Notes: a model not told the origin generated them from the letters alone. Counted from the stretch's first letter, positions 8,736-18,593 are shown. The stretch is DNA of 64,000 nucleotides from Desulfoglaeba alkanexedens ALDC (GCF_005377625.1 NZ_CP040098.1:3285001-3349000), one strand, 5' to 3'. A program made the numbers and translations.

Positions 8736-9992
8736 ATGGCTAAGAGACGTGACGAGAGAGGCGGGGAGCTCCGGTGCTCTTTCTGCGGAAAGAGCCAGGA
8801 CGAGGTGAAGAAGCTGATCGCTGGCCCAACCGTCTACATTTGCGACGAGTGTGTTGAATTGTGCAACGACATCATCGCAGAGGAATACGAACGGGACGAG
8901 GCCTCGCGAGCGACCCATATTCCCAAACCGTCTGAAATCAAGGACGCGCTGGATCAGTATGTGATCGGCCAGGAAAGGGCGAAAAAGATCCTTTCGGTGG
9001 CCGTGCACAACCACTACAAGCGGATCGAGTTGAAGCCCGACAAGAAGGACGACGTGGAGTTGCAGAAAAGCAACATCCTCATGATCGGGCCCACGGGTTC
9101 CGGAAAGACCCTCCTTGCCCAGACCCTGGCGAGGATCCTGAACGTCCCGTTCACCATCGCCGACGCCACCACGTTGACCGAAGCCGGCTACGTGGGGGAA
9201 GACGTCGAAAACATTCTGGTTAACCTGATCCAGGCCGCGGATTACGACATTGAAAAGGCCTCCCGCGGCATCGTCTACATCGACGAAATCGACAAGATTG
9301 CCAAGAAATCGGACAGCCCGTCCATCACCCGGGACGTTTCCGGGGAAGGCGTTCAGCAGGCGCTCCTCAAGATTCTCGAGGGGACCGTCGCCAACGTACC
9401 GCCCAAGGGCGGGCGCAAGCACCCGCAGCAGGAGTTCATCAAGATCGACACCACGAACATTCTGTTCATCTGCGGCGGCGCCTTCAACCACTTGGAAACG
9501 ATCATCCGGTCGAGAACCGGCATTAAGGGACTCGGCTTCAGCGCCACGATCCGCGGCAAGGACGAACGGAACGTGGGGGAAATTCTGGGCCAGGTGCAAC
9601 CCGAGGACCTGATCCGCTTCGGGATGATTCCGGAATTCGTGGGGCGTCTGCCCGTGATCGCGACCCTTGGGGAACTCACCGAGGAAGAGCTCATCACGAT
9701 CCTCACCGAACCTCGAAACGCCTTGGTCAAGCAGTACAAGAAGCTTTTCGACTTGGAAGACGTGAAACTCCGGTTCACGGAAGGCGCCCTGAGGGCCGTC
9801 GCCCGGGAGGCGCTCCGAAGGAAATCGGGGGCCCGTGGGCTGCGGTCCATCATGGAAAACGTGATGCTTGACATCATGTACGATCTGCCTTCTCAGGCGG
9901 ATGTGCAGGAATGCGTCATCAATGAGGAAGTGATACTGAGCAACGAACAGCCCATGCTGCTCTACCGAAGCCAGACACGTGAGTCGGCTTGA
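8736..9992 (+). CDS. clpX: ATP-dependent Clp protease ATP-binding subunit ClpX
   Basis: A 418-residue AAA+ unfoldase that feeds substrates into ClpP. The N-terminal zinc-binding domain shows CSFCGK and CDECVELC (about residues 14-40). Walker A is GPTGSGKT and Walker B ends in [13 protein letters not shown] at 8736 is chosen because AGGAGGA lies 5 bases upstream and the family N terminus starts there. lon follows after 27 bases and is probably co-transcribed. Confidence 0.98.
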   Translation: MAKRRDERGGELRCSFCGKSQDEVKKLIAGPTVYICDECVELCNDIIAEEYERDEASRATHIPKPSEIKDALDQYVIGQERAKKILSVAVHNHYKRIELKPDKKDDVELQKSNILMIGPTGSGKTLLAQTLARILNVPFTIADATTLTEAGYVGEDVENILVNLIQAADYDIEKASRGIVYIDEIDKIAKKSDSPSITRDVSGEGVQQALLKILEGTVANVPPKGGRKHPQQEFIKIDTTNILFICGGAFNHLETIIRSRTGIKGLGFSATIRGKDERNVGEILGQVQPEDLIRFGMIPEFVGRLPVIATLGELTEEELITILTEPRNALVKQYKKLFDLEDVKLRFTEGALRAVAREALRRKSGARGLRSIMENVMLDIMYDLPSQADVQECVINEEVILSNEQPMLLYRSQTRESA

Positions 9993-10019
9993 AAACCGTA
10001 CGGAAAACTGTGGGGGATC

Positions 10020-12467
10020 ATGTTTAAGAGAATCCGACAGAAAGACGATGCACTCGGCGCACCCGACACCTTCATCATGCCGCTGCTTCCGTTGCGGGAC
10101 ATCGTGGTATTTCCCGCCATGGTGGTGCCGTTGTTCGTGGGGAGGGACAAGTCGATCAACGCGATGGAAAACGCCATGAACACCGACAAGAGGATCTTCC
10201 TGGCGGCACAGAAGAACGCGAAGACCGACAACCCCAGAGAAGTGGACATCTTCCGCATGGGTACCCTCGCCACCATCCTGCAACTTCTTCGGCTGCCGGA
10301 CGGCACCGTGAAGGTTTTGGTGGAAGGTGAACAGCGCTGCCGGATTCGCAATTTCATACCCAGCGCGGACGCCTTTCTGGTGCAGGTGGAAACCGTCGAC
10401 GAAACCCTGCCCGACAACGTGGAAATCGAAGCCCTGCGGCGAAGCATTAAAGCGGCCTTCATGTCGTATTCGAAGCACAACAAGAAGATCACCCAGGAAA
10501 TCCTGGACGCCGTCTCCGACATTGAGGAGCCTTCACGTCTCGCGGACACCATCGCCGCCTACATGCCGCTCAAAATCGACGCCAAGCAGAAGCTGCTCGA
10601 AACCGTCGACCCGGCCAAGCGGCTGGAAAAGCTTTTCGGTCATATCCGCTCGGAGATCGAAATCATCCAGACCGAGGAACGCATCAAGGGCCGCGTCAAG
10701 AAACAGATGGAGAAGACGCAGCGCGAGTACTACCTGAATGAGCAGATGCGGGCCATTCAGAAGGAAATGGGGGAAAAGGACGATTTCAAGTCCGAGCTGG
10801 AGGACCTGGAGAAGCGGATCAAGCGCAAGCGGCTCTCCAAGGAAGCGGCGGCCAAGGTCCGCCACGAGCTCAAGAAGCTCAAGCTCATGTCGCCTATGAG
10901 CGCCGAGGCGACGGTGGTCCGCAACTACATCGATTGGATCCTGTCGCTCCCGTGGAATGAAAAGACCAAGGACAAGCTCGACATCGACCAGGCGGCGGCC
11001 ATTCTGGACGAAGACCATTACGGCCTGGAAAAACCCAAGCAGCGGATCCTGGAATACCTGGCGGTGCAATCGCTGGTGAAAAAGATCAAGGGGCCCATCC
11101 TTTGCTTCGTGGGGCCTCCGGGCGTGGGAAAAACCTCGCTCGCCCGTTCCATCGCCCGTTCCATGAACCGGAACTTCATCCGGCTTTCGCTCGGAGGCGT
11201 TCGGGACGAAGCGGAAATCCGCGGTCACCGGCGGACCTACATCGGCGCCATGCCGGGCAAGATCATCCAGAGCCTCCGCAAGGCAAAAAGCAACAATCCG
11301 GTGTTCTGCCTCGATGAAATCGACAAGATGAGTATGGACTTCCGGGGCGACCCGGCCGCGGCGCTCCTGGAAGTGCTGGACCCCGAACAGAATTTCGCCT
11401 TCAACGATCACTACCTGGATCTGGACTACGACCTGTCGTCCGTCTTTTTCATCACCACCGCCAACACGCTCCATTCGATCCCGCCTCCGCTCCAGGATCG
11501 CATGGAAATCATCCAGATGTCGGGATACACGGAGTTCGACAAGCTGAACATCGCAAGGAACTTCCTGATCAAGAAGCAGTGTGAAGCCAACGGGATCAGT
11601 GAAGAACACGTGACCTTCACCGACGAGAACATCCTCTACATCATCCGTCACTACACCAAGGAGGCGGGCGTTCGAAACCTGGAACGCGAAATCGCTTCCA
11701 TCTGCCGCAAGGTGGCGAAGGAAGTGGTCCGCCTGGGTCCTGAAACCCGGATCATCCTGAACGAGGAACGGATCCAGGAGTATCTCGGCATACCCAAGTA
11801 CCGTTACGGGCGCAGCGAGGAAAAGGACGAAGTCGGCCTGGCCACCGGCCTCGCCTGGACGGAATTCGGCGGAGATATTCTCGGGATCGAAACCCTGGTT
11901 CTTCCCGGCAAGGGGAAGATCATCATCACCGGGAAACTGGGGGAAGTCATGCAGGAATCCGCCCAGGCGGCGTTGAGCTACGTGCGATCGCGGGCGGCGT
12001 TTCTGGGAATCGACGAGAACTTCTCCAAGGACCTGGACATCCACGTTCACGTCCCGGAAGGCGCCATTCCCAAGGATGGTCCTTCAGCCGGCATCACCAT
12101 GGCTACGTCCATGGTTTCGGCCCTTACGCGGATCCCCGTCCGAAGCCAGGTGGCCATGACGGGCGAAATCACCCTGCGGGGCCGCGTGCTTCCCATCGGC
12201 GGCCTCAAGGAGAAGATCCTGGCCGCGCACCGGAGCCTTATCAAGAAGGTGCTGATCCCCAAGGACAACGCCAAGGACTTGAAAGACATCCCTCAGAAGA
12301 TCTTGAACGAAATTGACATCGAACTGGTGGATCACATGGACGAAGTCCTGAAGAACGCCTTGGCCGTGGAAGACCCGGAGAGCTTGTTCCGGGATGCTCC
12401 CCCTCAGAGTAAGCCCCTCCTGTTCGGGAAGGAAGAGCCCCGGGGCGAGGAGATTCACCCGCATTAA
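10020..12467 (+). CDS. lon: ATP-dependent protease La
   Basis: An 815-residue Lon protease. The N-terminal substrate-binding domain starts with [12 protein letters not shown]. Walker A is GPPGVGKT (about residue 363). The proteolytic domain has Ser about 688 in KDGPSAGIT and Lys about 731 in the [10 protein letters not shown] region. GGGGGA lies a few bases before the ATG. It degrades misfolded and short-lived regulatory proteins. Lon, ClpXP and trigger factor make this a compact protein-quality locus. Confidence 0.98.
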   Translation: MFKRIRQKDDALGAPDTFIMPLLPLRDIVVFPAMVVPLFVGRDKSINAMENAMNTDKRIFLAAQKNAKTDNPREVDIFRMGTLATILQLLRLPDGTVKVLVEGEQRCRIRNFIPSADAFLVQVETVDETLPDNVEIEALRRSIKAAFMSYSKHNKKITQEILDAVSDIEEPSRLADTIAAYMPLKIDAKQKLLETVDPAKRLEKLFGHIRSEIEIIQTEERIKGRVKKQMEKTQREYYLNEQMRAIQKEMGEKDDFKSELEDLEKRIKRKRLSKEAAAKVRHELKKLKLMSPMSAEATVVRNYIDWILSLPWNEKTKDKLDIDQAAAILDEDHYGLEKPKQRILEYLAVQSLVKKIKGPILCFVGPPGVGKTSLARSIARSMNRNFIRLSLGGVRDEAEIRGHRRTYIGAMPGKIIQSLRKAKSNNPVFCLDEIDKMSMDFRGDPAAALLEVLDPEQNFAFNDHYLDLDYDLSSVFFITTANTLHSIPPPLQDRMEIIQMSGYTEFDKLNIARNFLIKKQCEANGISEEHVTFTDENILYIIRHYTKEAGVRNLEREIASICRKVAKEVVRLGPETRIILNEERIQEYLGIPKYRYGRSEEKDEVGLATGLAWTEFGGDILGIETLVLPGKGKIIITGKLGEVMQESAQAALSYVRSRAAFLGIDENFSKDLDIHVHVPEGAIPKDGPSAGITMATSMVSALTRIPVRSQVAMTGEITLRGRVLPIGGLKEKILAAHRSLIKKVLIPKDNAKDLKDIPQKILNEIDIELVDHMDEVLKNALAVEDPESLFRDAPPQSKPLLFGKEEPRGEEIHPH

Positions 12468-12486
12468 GCGGAGGACTAGAAAGCCC

Positions 12487-12515
12487 TTGACTTGAGTGCC
12501 CGGATCGGCTAAAAA
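12487..12515 (+). promoter_or_regulatory. Predicted promoter for the tRNA-Val/tRNA-Asp pair
   Basis: TTGACT (12487-12492), a 17-base spacer and TAAAAA (12510-12515) lie about 60 bases before tRNA-Val. A short palindrome (CCTACCC/GGGTAGG, 12545-12560) sits in the leader. Confidence 0.5.
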
Positions 12516-12576
12516 CCAGCACTCGCGAGGGCGAAAGACGGGCACCTACCCCCGGGTAGGTTGCAATAAGGTAAGC

Positions 12577-12652
12577 GGGCGGATAGCTCAGTGGGGAGAG
12601 CATCGGCCTTACAAGCCGGGGGTCACAGGTTCGAGCCCTGTTCCGCCCACCA
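12577..12652 (+). tRNA. tRNA-Val (anticodon TAC)
   Basis: A 76-base tRNA with encoded CCA. The acceptor is GGGCGGA/TCCGCCC, the D arm GCTC/GAGC, and the anticodon stem TCGGC/GCCGG encloses CTTACAA, giving TAC. The T arm is intact with GTTCGAG. Confidence 0.96.
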
Positions 12653-12665
12653 CGGTTCGATTTGC

Positions 12666-12742
<77 letters not shown>

Positions 12743-12750
12743 GAAAACCC

Positions 12751-12788
12751 AGAGGGTTTGGCCGTCCAAAACGGCCAAACCCTCTTTC
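12751..12788 (+). terminator. Strong intrinsic terminator after tRNA-Asp
   Basis: A perfect 15-bp stem (12751-12765 with 12771-12785, beginning AGAGGGTTTGGCCGT) with a 5-base loop ends in TTT. It closes the lon/tRNA block. The T tract is short, but the stem is very stable. Confidence 0.85.
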
Positions 12789-12899
12789 ACTTTTGGGGCC
12801 TGATTTTGATAGCCTAAAATTCCCCCACCCTCCTCCACAGTCATCTGACAGCACGATCTGGTGATGAAACACTCAACCAGAGTTACTGGAGTACATGGG

Positions 12900-12980
12900 G
12901 GTCCGCCACAAAGCATGGCCCTTTCTGACTTCGGCACCGGCCATTCCACCAGGCAGGTGGTGGAGTCGGCCATCCTCGAT
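12900..12980 (-). pseudogene. Fragment of an IS66-type accessory gene (tnpA-like)
   Basis: These 81 bases match 31864-31944 with about six differences. The minus-strand frame reads RMADSTTCLVEWPVPKSERA in both copies. The larger copy at 31.8-32.0 kb shows it comes from the small helix-turn-helix protein of an IS66-family element. Nothing else of the element is visible here. The rest of the 12789-13022 gap holds no gene. Confidence 0.55.
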
Positions 12981-13022
12981 CCCTGCCGCAGGCCGACTCC
13001 CGCGCCAGCACGCCGGCCTTCC

Positions 13023-13058
13023 AAGTTACTTACATACCTAACCTCGTCCCTTTTCCCC
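13023..13058 (+). repeat. RAYT-associated end repeat, copy A
   Basis: It contains GTTACTTACATACCTAACC followed by TCGTCCCTTTTCCCC. It is in the same orientation as copy C (14809-14837) and inverted to copy B (13736-13768). The shared core is GTTACTTACTTACCTAACC plus TCGTCCC. Confidence 0.7.
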
Positions 13059-13071
13059 GTTCCCTCGCTGG

Positions 13072-13677
13072 CTATGGCCACCTGATCGCCGGGTGCACTT
13101 CATAAACCGGGGAACGGACCTTTTCCATAGGAGCGGTTCCCAGCAGCCTGGGGCTGATCAGGCCGCCGCCTTTCAGTATGGCGATCATGGCGCCGGTCCG
13201 TTTCCCCAGCCCGGTTTTCACGCAGGCCACGCCGATGGCGGCGCCGTTAGTTTGAAAATGAACGGCGCTTTTAAAGATCTCCCGGACCAGAGCCGGCATT
13301 TTTTCATGTTCCGGTTCTCCCATATGAGCGTACATGGCATCAACCGCCGAAGCCGGATCCCAGAGGCCGTTTCGCGCCGCGATATCCAGCAGGAACCGAA
13401 CGATGTTGGGCATCTCATAATATTCATCGGCCTCGAACCGCATGACTCGATCATCCCATTCCGCGCACTGTCTGCTTCTCCTGGGCAGCAGCAGTCTCCA
13501 GTCCCAGGCCAGCAGCAGCACTTCCGGGGCCATGTCCCCGGCGATCCCGGCTGCTTCCTCGAAAGTGAGGCCCTGCTGCCGGCGGCAACCCTCCAGCACG
13601 GATGCCATAATGGTCAACAACGGCTCATCGCCCATTAATCCGCGCAGGGCTTTTTCTATGTTTGCATCGGATGCCAC
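13072..13677 (-). CDS. Hypothetical protein between RAYT end repeats
   Basis: A 201-residue protein I do not recognise. It looks mostly helical and has no signal peptide or membrane segment. Visible stretches include EEAAGIAGDMAPEVLLLAWD, RRSRQCAEWDDRVMRFE and a C-terminal part with TGLGKRTGAMIAILKGGG. The Arg/Trp/Asp-rich centre gives no motif I can name. It is bracketed by inverted copies A and B of the repeat that also brackets the tyrosine transposase, so it may be a passenger. Its start is taken at 13677; the upstream sequence GCGGGGAGGGGGTTC contains GGAGGGGG as a ribosome-binding site. Confidence 0.6.
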   Translation of the reverse strand: MASDANIEKALRGLMGDEPLLTIMASVLEGCRRQQGLTFEEAAGIAGDMAPEVLLLAWDWRLLLPRRSRQCAEWDDRVMRFEADEYYEMPNIVRFLLDIAARNGLWDPASAVDAMYAHMGEPEHEKMPALVREIFKSAVHFQTNGAAIGVACVKTGLGKRTGAMIAILKGGGLISPRLLGTAPMEKVRSPVYEVHPAIRWP

Positions 13678-13735
13678 GCGAACCCCCTCCCCGCAAATGC
13701 GGATTCAATAAAATTAAGCAGCACAAGAAAAGCAA

Positions 13736-13768
13736 GAAAAGGGACGAGGTTAAGTAAGTGAGAAACTT
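13736..13768 (-). repeat. RAYT-associated end repeat, copy B (inverted)
   Basis: Read on the minus strand it contains CTCACTTACTTAACC followed by TCGTCCCTTTTC, matching copies A and C with a few changes. It touches the stop codon of the transposase gene and lies downstream of it. Confidence 0.7.
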
Positions 13769-14781
13769 TACTCGTCCAGCACCAGCTTCCGTTCAGAGGC
13801 AAGCCCTTCGCCGCGGCGGACTGCGTAATTGACTCCAGCGGCCGTCATACCAAAACGCCGCGCCAACTCGGCCGACGGCAAGCCCAGCTCTCGCACCGCC
13901 CAGAAGCAGGCCAGACTACGGGCGAGCGCACGGGGCCGCTGACGCCCGCTGCGCAGCACATCTGTGACCGGCACATCGAAAACCGACGCGGCTCGGGCCA
14001 GAACCCGATCAAAATCCCATCCCTGGCTGCGCAGGAAATAACCCCGGTCCAAGGATTGCCTCGCCTCGGCCAGCACTGAATGGACGAATCCGGGTTCGCC
14101 GAGGATGCGGCTGTCGCGCATCCGTCGCTCCAAACCCTTGTGCTGACCCTGCCGAACCTCTTTCCACCCGCTGGTTTTGCGAGAAACGCTGCCGGAGACC
14201 AGCTCCGGTTGACGGCCCAGTGCAGCATTCCGGGTGACGTACTCCTGGTATTTTCGTCGTGCGGCCTTAAGGTTTTCACTAAACTGGCGAAGCACATACT
14301 CTGTATCCTGCCAACAAACCGGCCAGCGCCCCAGCACCGCTGCGTGGCCGCAGTAGGGATAATCGGCCAGTTGAGCCAGATCGTTCACCAGGCGCGCCCG
14401 GAGCGGATTCAAATGGATGTAGGCTACAAGCTGTTTCAGATAGGCGTCTTCCTGGCAAATGATCGACTTGTACCGGTTTTGAAATAGTTGGCCGCAGCGC
14501 CGATGCCGGCGGTTGAAGCCGATGACGTATCCGGTCAGCAGCCGTCGCATCAAAACGGCGATTCCCCTTGGTCCGCTGCGAAACAAGAAATGGGCGTGGT
14601 TGTCCAAAAATGCCCAAGCATAGCAGACCGTGCCGGTCTCAGGCAGCAAAGTGGCCAGCCGATTCAGCATGTCTTTACGGTCGTCATCGTTACGAAAGAT
14701 CTTGCGGCGCTCGATGCCCCGAATCATCACATGCTGCAAGATCCCCGGCGTATCCAGTCGTGCGGCTCGTGGCATGACCAA
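13768..14781 (-). CDS. REP-associated tyrosine transposase (RAYT, Y1/HUH) with DnaA-like C-terminal domain
   Basis: A 337-residue member of the Y1 transposase family related to IS200/IS605, which handles single-stranded palindromic (REP-like) ends. The N-terminal domain has the start GILQHVMIRGIERR, the His-hydrophobic-His motif in LDNHAHFLF (about residues 58-66), and the catalytic-Tyr helix in LKQLVAYIHLNPLRAR. The C-terminal part (about 250-330) resembles the helix-turn-helix of DnaA domain IV (ALARSLACFWAVRELG, RRFGMTAAGVNYAVRR). Inverted copies of one repeat lie at both ends of the gene (13736-13768 and 14809-14837), as expected for a RAYT and its targets. The gene looks intact. Confidence 0.9.
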   Translation of the reverse strand: MVMPRAARLDTPGILQHVMIRGIERRKIFRNDDDRKDMLNRLATLLPETGTVCYAWAFLDNHAHFLFRSGPRGIAVLMRRLLTGYVIGFNRRHRRCGQLFQNRYKSIICQEDAYLKQLVAYIHLNPLRARLVNDLAQLADYPYCGHAAVLGRWPVCWQDTEYVLRQFSENLKAARRKYQEYVTRNAALGRQPELVSGSVSRKTSGWKEVRQGQHKGLERRMRDSRILGEPGFVHSVLAEARQSLDRGYFLRSQGWDFDRVLARAASVFDVPVTDVLRSGRQRPRALARSLACFWAVRELGLPSAELARRFGMTAAGVNYAVRRGEGLASERKLVLDE

Positions 14782-14808
14782 ACGTTACCCAATGCTGATG
14801 CAAATGTC

Positions 14809-14837
14809 AAGTTACTTACTTACCTAACCTCGTCCCC
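14809..14837 (+). repeat. RAYT-associated end repeat, copy C
   Basis: It contains GTTACTTACTTACCTAACC followed by TCGTCCCC, 27 bases upstream of the transposase start and inverted relative to copy B. Confidence 0.7.
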
Positions 14838-14881
14838 GCTTCCGCTTGCCCCTTGAAAAATAATAATGTTTTTTCGTGTTG

Positions 14882-14913
14882 CTTCATCTTTTCTTCATGG
14901 TGAGGGGTATAGA
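14882..14913 (+). promoter_or_regulatory. PmrA-like direct-repeat box and -10 element before PepSY gene 1
   Basis: CTTCAT-N5-CTTCAT (14882-14887 and 14893-14898) is followed 9 bases later by TATAGA (14908-14913). The 11-base repeat period is the usual binding mode of OmpR-family response regulators, and the box takes the place of a -35 element. Three further boxes of this kind lie in the island. Confidence 0.65.
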
Positions 14914-14995
14914 GGAGTCATCAGGCAGGCACCGAACGAATGGTCGTCCTGGTGCTCACTGCCGGAACAATCGCACCAGCGAAGGAGGTATCGTC

Positions 14996-15409
14996 ATGAA
15001 GAAAAGATTGTGTGCGCTCATCGGCGTCGGTGTTCTGTTTGCCGGTATTGCCGCCACCGGGATGACTTACGCGGATGAGAACGACCAGGTGATCCGCGAT
15101 GGCACCATTCCCGTCAGAGTGGCTGAAGCCGATTTTCCTTCACTTGCAAGGGTCACACTGGACGAGGCCATTCAACAAGCCCTGGTCGCGGTACCGGGCC
15201 AGGTCCTGGGAGTGCAGCTCGAGGAGGAAAACGGTTTCCTGGTTTATGAGGTCGAGGTGGTGAATGCCGACCGGGCCGTCGTGGATGTAGAGGTGGATGC
15301 CGGCTCGGGGGAGGTACTGGCCATCGACCAGGATAATGACGAGGATGAGGCGGATAGCGAAGAACATCGCGATGCCGGCGATGAGGTCGGGCAGGAGCGT
15401 GAAGATTAA
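14996..15409 (+). CDS. Secreted acidic PepSY-domain protein 1
   Basis: A 137-residue exported protein. The start is fixed by GAAGGAGG 7 bases upstream. A signal peptide (MKKR, then a hydrophobic core ending near TYA-D) is followed by a PepSY domain (about residues 50-110: LDEAIQQALVAVPGQ, EENGFLVYEVEVV, VDAGSGEVLAID). The tail is extremely acidic (DNDEDEADSEEHRD) and ends QERED. PepSY domains are found in periplasmic inhibitors and metal- or stress-linked proteins. The acidic tail suggests binding of cations or cationic peptides; this is inference. It is clearly homologous to the protein at 20399-20800, and both carry the same type of promoter box. Confidence 0.85.
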   Translation: MKKRLCALIGVGVLFAGIAATGMTYADENDQVIRDGTIPVRVAEADFPSLARVTLDEAIQQALVAVPGQVLGVQLEEENGFLVYEVEVVNADRAVVDVEVDAGSGEVLAIDQDNDEDEADSEEHRDAGDEVGQERED

Positions 15410-15749
15410 CCTCGACCACACCGTGGGAATTGGAAACGGGTGCCGGTGAGTCGCTTCCTCGGGGCCGTACCGGTCGCGCTGACTTTTCGGGGTGATCACC
15501 CTGGCCCCTACCGGGGCGATCACCCCGCCAGTGCACGCTAACGAGCCGACTTGCCACGTGGTCGCGTACCCTGATCCGCGGCTTGTTCGCCGCCCGCGGC
15601 ATCTCGTGTTCCTGATCGCTGCCGGTGCCGCCGGCGCTAGCGCCGCTTCGTTCGGCCTGTCGGCGGTCATGGCGCCGACGGGCCCCAGGCGCAACCGCGC
15701 GGTGGGGGCGAAAACATCTGCTTTTTCAGCCCTGGAGGAACGCTGGACC
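15410..15749. other. Non-coding stretch with one long hairpin
   Basis: No convincing gene is seen. GGGGTGATC (15489-15497) pairs with GATCACCCC (15518-15526) around a 20-base loop, about 80 bases after the PepSY gene. No U tract follows, so its role is open. Confidence 0.4.
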
Positions 15750-16200
15750 ATGGGTTCAGTCATCTTTTTCATACACGACCTGTCCCTGACCGGTGTCGCC
15801 GACAACACGCTGGGCCTCGCCCGCCATCTCGCAAAGGCAAGCTGAGATGTCGACATCGTCACCGTGGCCGCGACCTGGATTGAGCGCGGCGGCACACTTT
15901 CCGTCACGCCTTTGCGGCCGGGCTGTTCTGGCAGTCGTACCGCGACCCTGCGAAATGTGCTGCCCTCCCTGCGGCGGCATCTGCGGCGCCGGCGGCCCGA
16001 GATCGTCTTTTCGGCGGGAAACCACGCCCATCTCGGCTGTTGGACGGCAACGCGCGGGCTGGTGATCAAGCTCGCCAGCCGCATCAGCAACGACCCGTGA
16101 ATGCGCGGCGTGGGGGCGCCGCGGCGGCGGTTCACCAGGTTTCCCCGGGAGGTCAAGCTCACGTTGCTCGCCAACAGCGCCGACCGCAAGGAGCGTATTC
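15750..16200 (+). pseudogene. Glycosyltransferase (GT4-type) remnant with in-frame stops
   Basis: Starting from an ATG with GGAGGA upstream, the frame reads VIFFIHDLSLTGVADNTLGL and then ARHLAKAS, a stop, DVDIVTVAA. Further on it has RRHLRRRRPEIVFSAGNHAH and then ASRISNDP, a second stop. This is the N-terminal Rossmann half of a GT4-type glycosyltransferase broken by at least two in-frame stops (15843-15845 and about 16098-16100). The C-terminal donor-binding half is absent; the convergent MFS gene ends at 16211. Confidence 0.7.
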
Positions 16201-16210
16201 AGATGCGCTG

Positions 16211-17416
16211 TCATCTGGGCACTTCGGAAAATGGCCGCTGCCGCCATTCGTTGAGGGCAACCCCCATCAGCGCCAAGGCCGCGAAAACCGCTCCCGCGTA
16301 GAAGGTGAAGGAGGCGCCGAAGCTGTCCCACAGCAGCCCCGCGATGGCGCTCGCAATCAACATGGCGATGCCGCTGACCAGGTTGAAAAAACCAAAGGCC
16401 GTGCCGCGCAGATCCTCAGGCGCCGCAGCGGCAACCATGGCCGCCAGCAACCCCTGGGTAATCCCCATATGAAGGCCCCACAAGGACACCCCGACAGCAA
16501 CGGTGAGCCAATCACCGTTTGTCGCTAGGACCAGATCAGCCGCGACCAGGACGATCAATCCCAACGACAGCAACGCGCCGTGGTTCATTCGATCCGAAAG
16601 CCTGCCGAAGGGATAGGCGGATTCTGAATAGACCAAGTTCATGCCGACCATCACCAGCGGGACGTAGGCGACCGGAATCCCCCGCTGCTGGGCGCGGAGC
16701 ACAAGGAAGGCTTCACTGAATCGCGCCAAGGTGAACACCGCGCCGATGCCGACGACCCACCAGTAAGCTCCGCCCAATCGCCCGAGATTGTCGCGGCGAA
16801 GCGGATTGGTGCGTTTTTCGCCGACGTGCCGGTCCGGTTCGCGCACGCCGAACAAGAGCAGAGCGACAGCGATCATGCCCGGGATGACAGCGACCCAAAA
16901 CACGGCTCGGAAGTCGTTGGCCCAGAGCAGCATCAGGCCGACCGCCAGCAGCGGGCCAAGGAGCGCCCCGACCGTGTCGAGGGCTTGACGCAGGCCGAAT
17001 GCCGCGCCGCGCATCGAAGATGGAGCCAGGTCGGCTACCAGTGCATCGCGGGGCGCGCCCCGCATCCCTTTCCCCACGCGATCCAGCAAGCGGGCCGTGA
17101 AAACGACGGCGGCGGAGGGCGCGATGGCAAACAGCGGCTTGGTCAACGCTCCCAGGGCATAGCCGAAAACAGCCAGTGCCTTGCGTTTGCCCAGATAATC
17201 GCTGAGTACGCCGGAAAAGACTTTGACGATGAGAGCCGTGGACTCGGCCACTCCTTCGATCAGGCCGACGGTGGATGCGCTGGCACCCAAGGTGACGACT
17301 AGAAACAGGGGAAGCAGGCTGTGGATCATCTCGGACGAGATGTCCATGAACAGGCTCACCAGGCCGAGGGCCCAAATGCTGGCCGGAATGCGTTCGAGCG
17401 GGGCGTGCGTGCTCAT
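16211..17416 (-). CDS. Major facilitator superfamily transporter
   Basis: A 401-residue protein with twelve hydrophobic segments and the MFS loop motif GVLSDYLGKRKAL between segments 2 and 3. A second copy of that motif, GRLSDRMNH, lies in the C-terminal half. The substrate cannot be told from sequence; it is the drug-efflux-like branch. It begins three bases after the DedA gene ends and is the last gene of a same-strand run beginning with the ABC transporter at 20293. The start ATG has no strong ribosome-binding site of its own, which fits translational coupling. Confidence 0.88.
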   Translation of the reverse strand: MSTHAPLERIPASIWALGLVSLFMDISSEMIHSLLPLFLVVTLGASASTVGLIEGVAESTALIVKVFSGVLSDYLGKRKALAVFGYALGALTKPLFAIAPSAAVVFTARLLDRVGKGMRGAPRDALVADLAPSSMRGAAFGLRQALDTVGALLGPLLAVGLMLLWANDFRAVFWVAVIPGMIAVALLLFGVREPDRHVGEKRTNPLRRDNLGRLGGAYWWVVGIGAVFTLARFSEAFLVLRAQQRGIPVAYVPLVMVGMNLVYSESAYPFGRLSDRMNHGALLSLGLIVLVAADLVLATNGDWLTVAVGVSLWGLHMGITQGLLAAMVAAAAPEDLRGTAFGFFNLVSGIAMLIASAIAGLLWDSFGASFTFYAGAVFAALALMGVALNEWRQRPFSEVPR

Positions 17417-17419
17417 TAC

Positions 17420-18043
17420 CTACCCGGATACTCTCTGAATCCGTCTGGTACGTCGTTGCCATTTACGCCAATACAAAAAACAAATGATGCTGCAACCGGT
17501 TGCCAAAATCAATGTAACCCAGCGCAGGTTTTGCATCACCAGTTGCTCGTTGCGGCCAAACCAGAATCCCAAACCGGCCAGCACCAACACCCATATTCCC
17601 GCGCCCAACGCCGTGGCCGCGCAAAAAATGAACATATTCATGCGGGCCAGCCCCGCCGGAAGTGAAATATACTGGCGGATGCCCGGAAGCAACCGGCCGA
17701 CAAAGGTGCTGATATGCCCATGACGTTCAAAAAAGCGGTCGGCGTTTTCCAGGGACTTGGGGCTGACCAGCAGGTATCGCCCATACTTTTCAAAGAACGG
17801 TCTTCCGAACTTCAGGGCGATCCAGTAGTTGAACACAGCCCCCAGCAGGCTGCCCAATGTGCCGCAAAAGATGACCATCGCAATATTCATCTTCCCGCTT
17901 GCGGCAAGGTAGGCGGCCGGCGGGATCACCACCTCGCTGGGAAACGGAAAAAACGAAGACTCCAAGGCCATGAGCATCACGATGCCCGGATAGCCCCATT
18001 GGCCGACGGTATCGACCAGCCAGACGACAACCTGGTGAAACAT
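17420..18043 (-). CDS. DedA-family membrane protein
   Basis: About 207 residues. ATG at 18043 is favoured over the upstream in-frame start at 18064 because GGGAGG lies 7 bases before it. Family marks include [16 protein letters not shown] near the N terminus and the conserved [16 protein letters not shown] with following helix. DedA proteins are polytopic inner-membrane proteins needed for envelope integrity, some acting as undecaprenyl-phosphate or lipid flippases, and in several Gram-negatives they are needed for resistance to polymyxin through lipid A modification. That fits an island that also encodes an arn operon. Confidence 0.9.
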   Translation of the reverse strand: MFHQVVVWLVDTVGQWGYPGIVMLMALESSFFPFPSEVVIPPAAYLAASGKMNIAMVIFCGTLGSLLGAVFNYWIALKFGRPFFEKYGRYLLVSPKSLENADRFFERHGHISTFVGRLLPGIRQYISLPAGLARMNMFIFCAATALGAGIWVLVLAGLGFWFGRNEQLVMQNLRWVTLILATGCSIICFLYWRKWQRRTRRIQRVSG

Positions 18044-18044
18044 G

Positions 18045-18593
18045 TCAAAGCCTCCCGTTCCCATGACGCCGCCTGGTATTATTGAAGATTATCAGACCGA
18101 TGAACAACAAGGGTATCCCCGCCGCCACCGGCAGCACCCGTCCGGCCTGGAGCACCGGTTTTTGCCGGACATGGAACTGAATGGTCGGGCCGGTGTATAC
18201 TTGTCGGCCGCCGCGGTCGGTGACGCTGACCACCACCCGGTAATCGCCGCCCTTGATCAGCCGCATGGGCCAGTCGGTGCGCAGCGTCTCTCCGGGTTTC
18301 AGGCTCGCCCCGGTAACGGCCTTATGCGCGCTCCAGTCCTCCAGGTCCACCGGTTGTTCATTGCCCGGGTCGATTTCAACCAGGCTGATCCACGCCACCA
18401 GGCCCTCGATGGGGGAAGTCCCCGTGTTGGTGATGGTGCTCCAGAATTGCAGGTGGTCTCCCATGACAGGCGACGCTGGATTTTTCTCGTCGGACCGTAG
18501 GTTGATAGAAACGGGGTCCAGGGCCGCCGCTGCAATAGACGCGGACAGCAGTATCGAAGCAATCACTGAAAACAGATTTGTCAGTATTTTCAT
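18045..18593 (-). CDS. Exported protein with NEW3/CARDB-like domain and C-terminal membrane anchor
   Basis: A 182-residue protein with a signal peptide (residues 1-24, cut after AAAA), a beta-sandwich region rich in patterns such as [20 protein letters not shown] and [13 protein letters not shown], and a C-terminal membrane helix ([17 protein letters not shown]) with a basic end. Domains of this CARDB/NEW3 type are common partners of ABC-2 exporters, where they act outside the cell membrane. It sits between the ABC permease (12 bases) and DedA (2 bases before its start), so it belongs to the same operon. I assign no substrate. Confidence 0.75.
   Translation of the reverse strand: MKILTNLFSVIASILLSASIAAAALDPVSINLRSDEKNPASPVMGDHLQFWSTITNTGTSPIEGLVAWISLVEIDPGNEQPVDLEDWSAHKAVTGASLKPGETLRTDWPMRLIKGGDYRVVVSVTDRGGRQVYTGPTIQFHVRQKPVLQAGRVLPVAAGIPLLFIGLIIFNNTRRRHGNGRL

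Noticed and set aside
8691-12050. Long minus-strand frames (8691-10478 and 10533-12050) opposite clpX and lon
   Set aside because: They are shadows of high-GC coding sequence on the plus strand; no ribosome-binding sites and no family-like protein.
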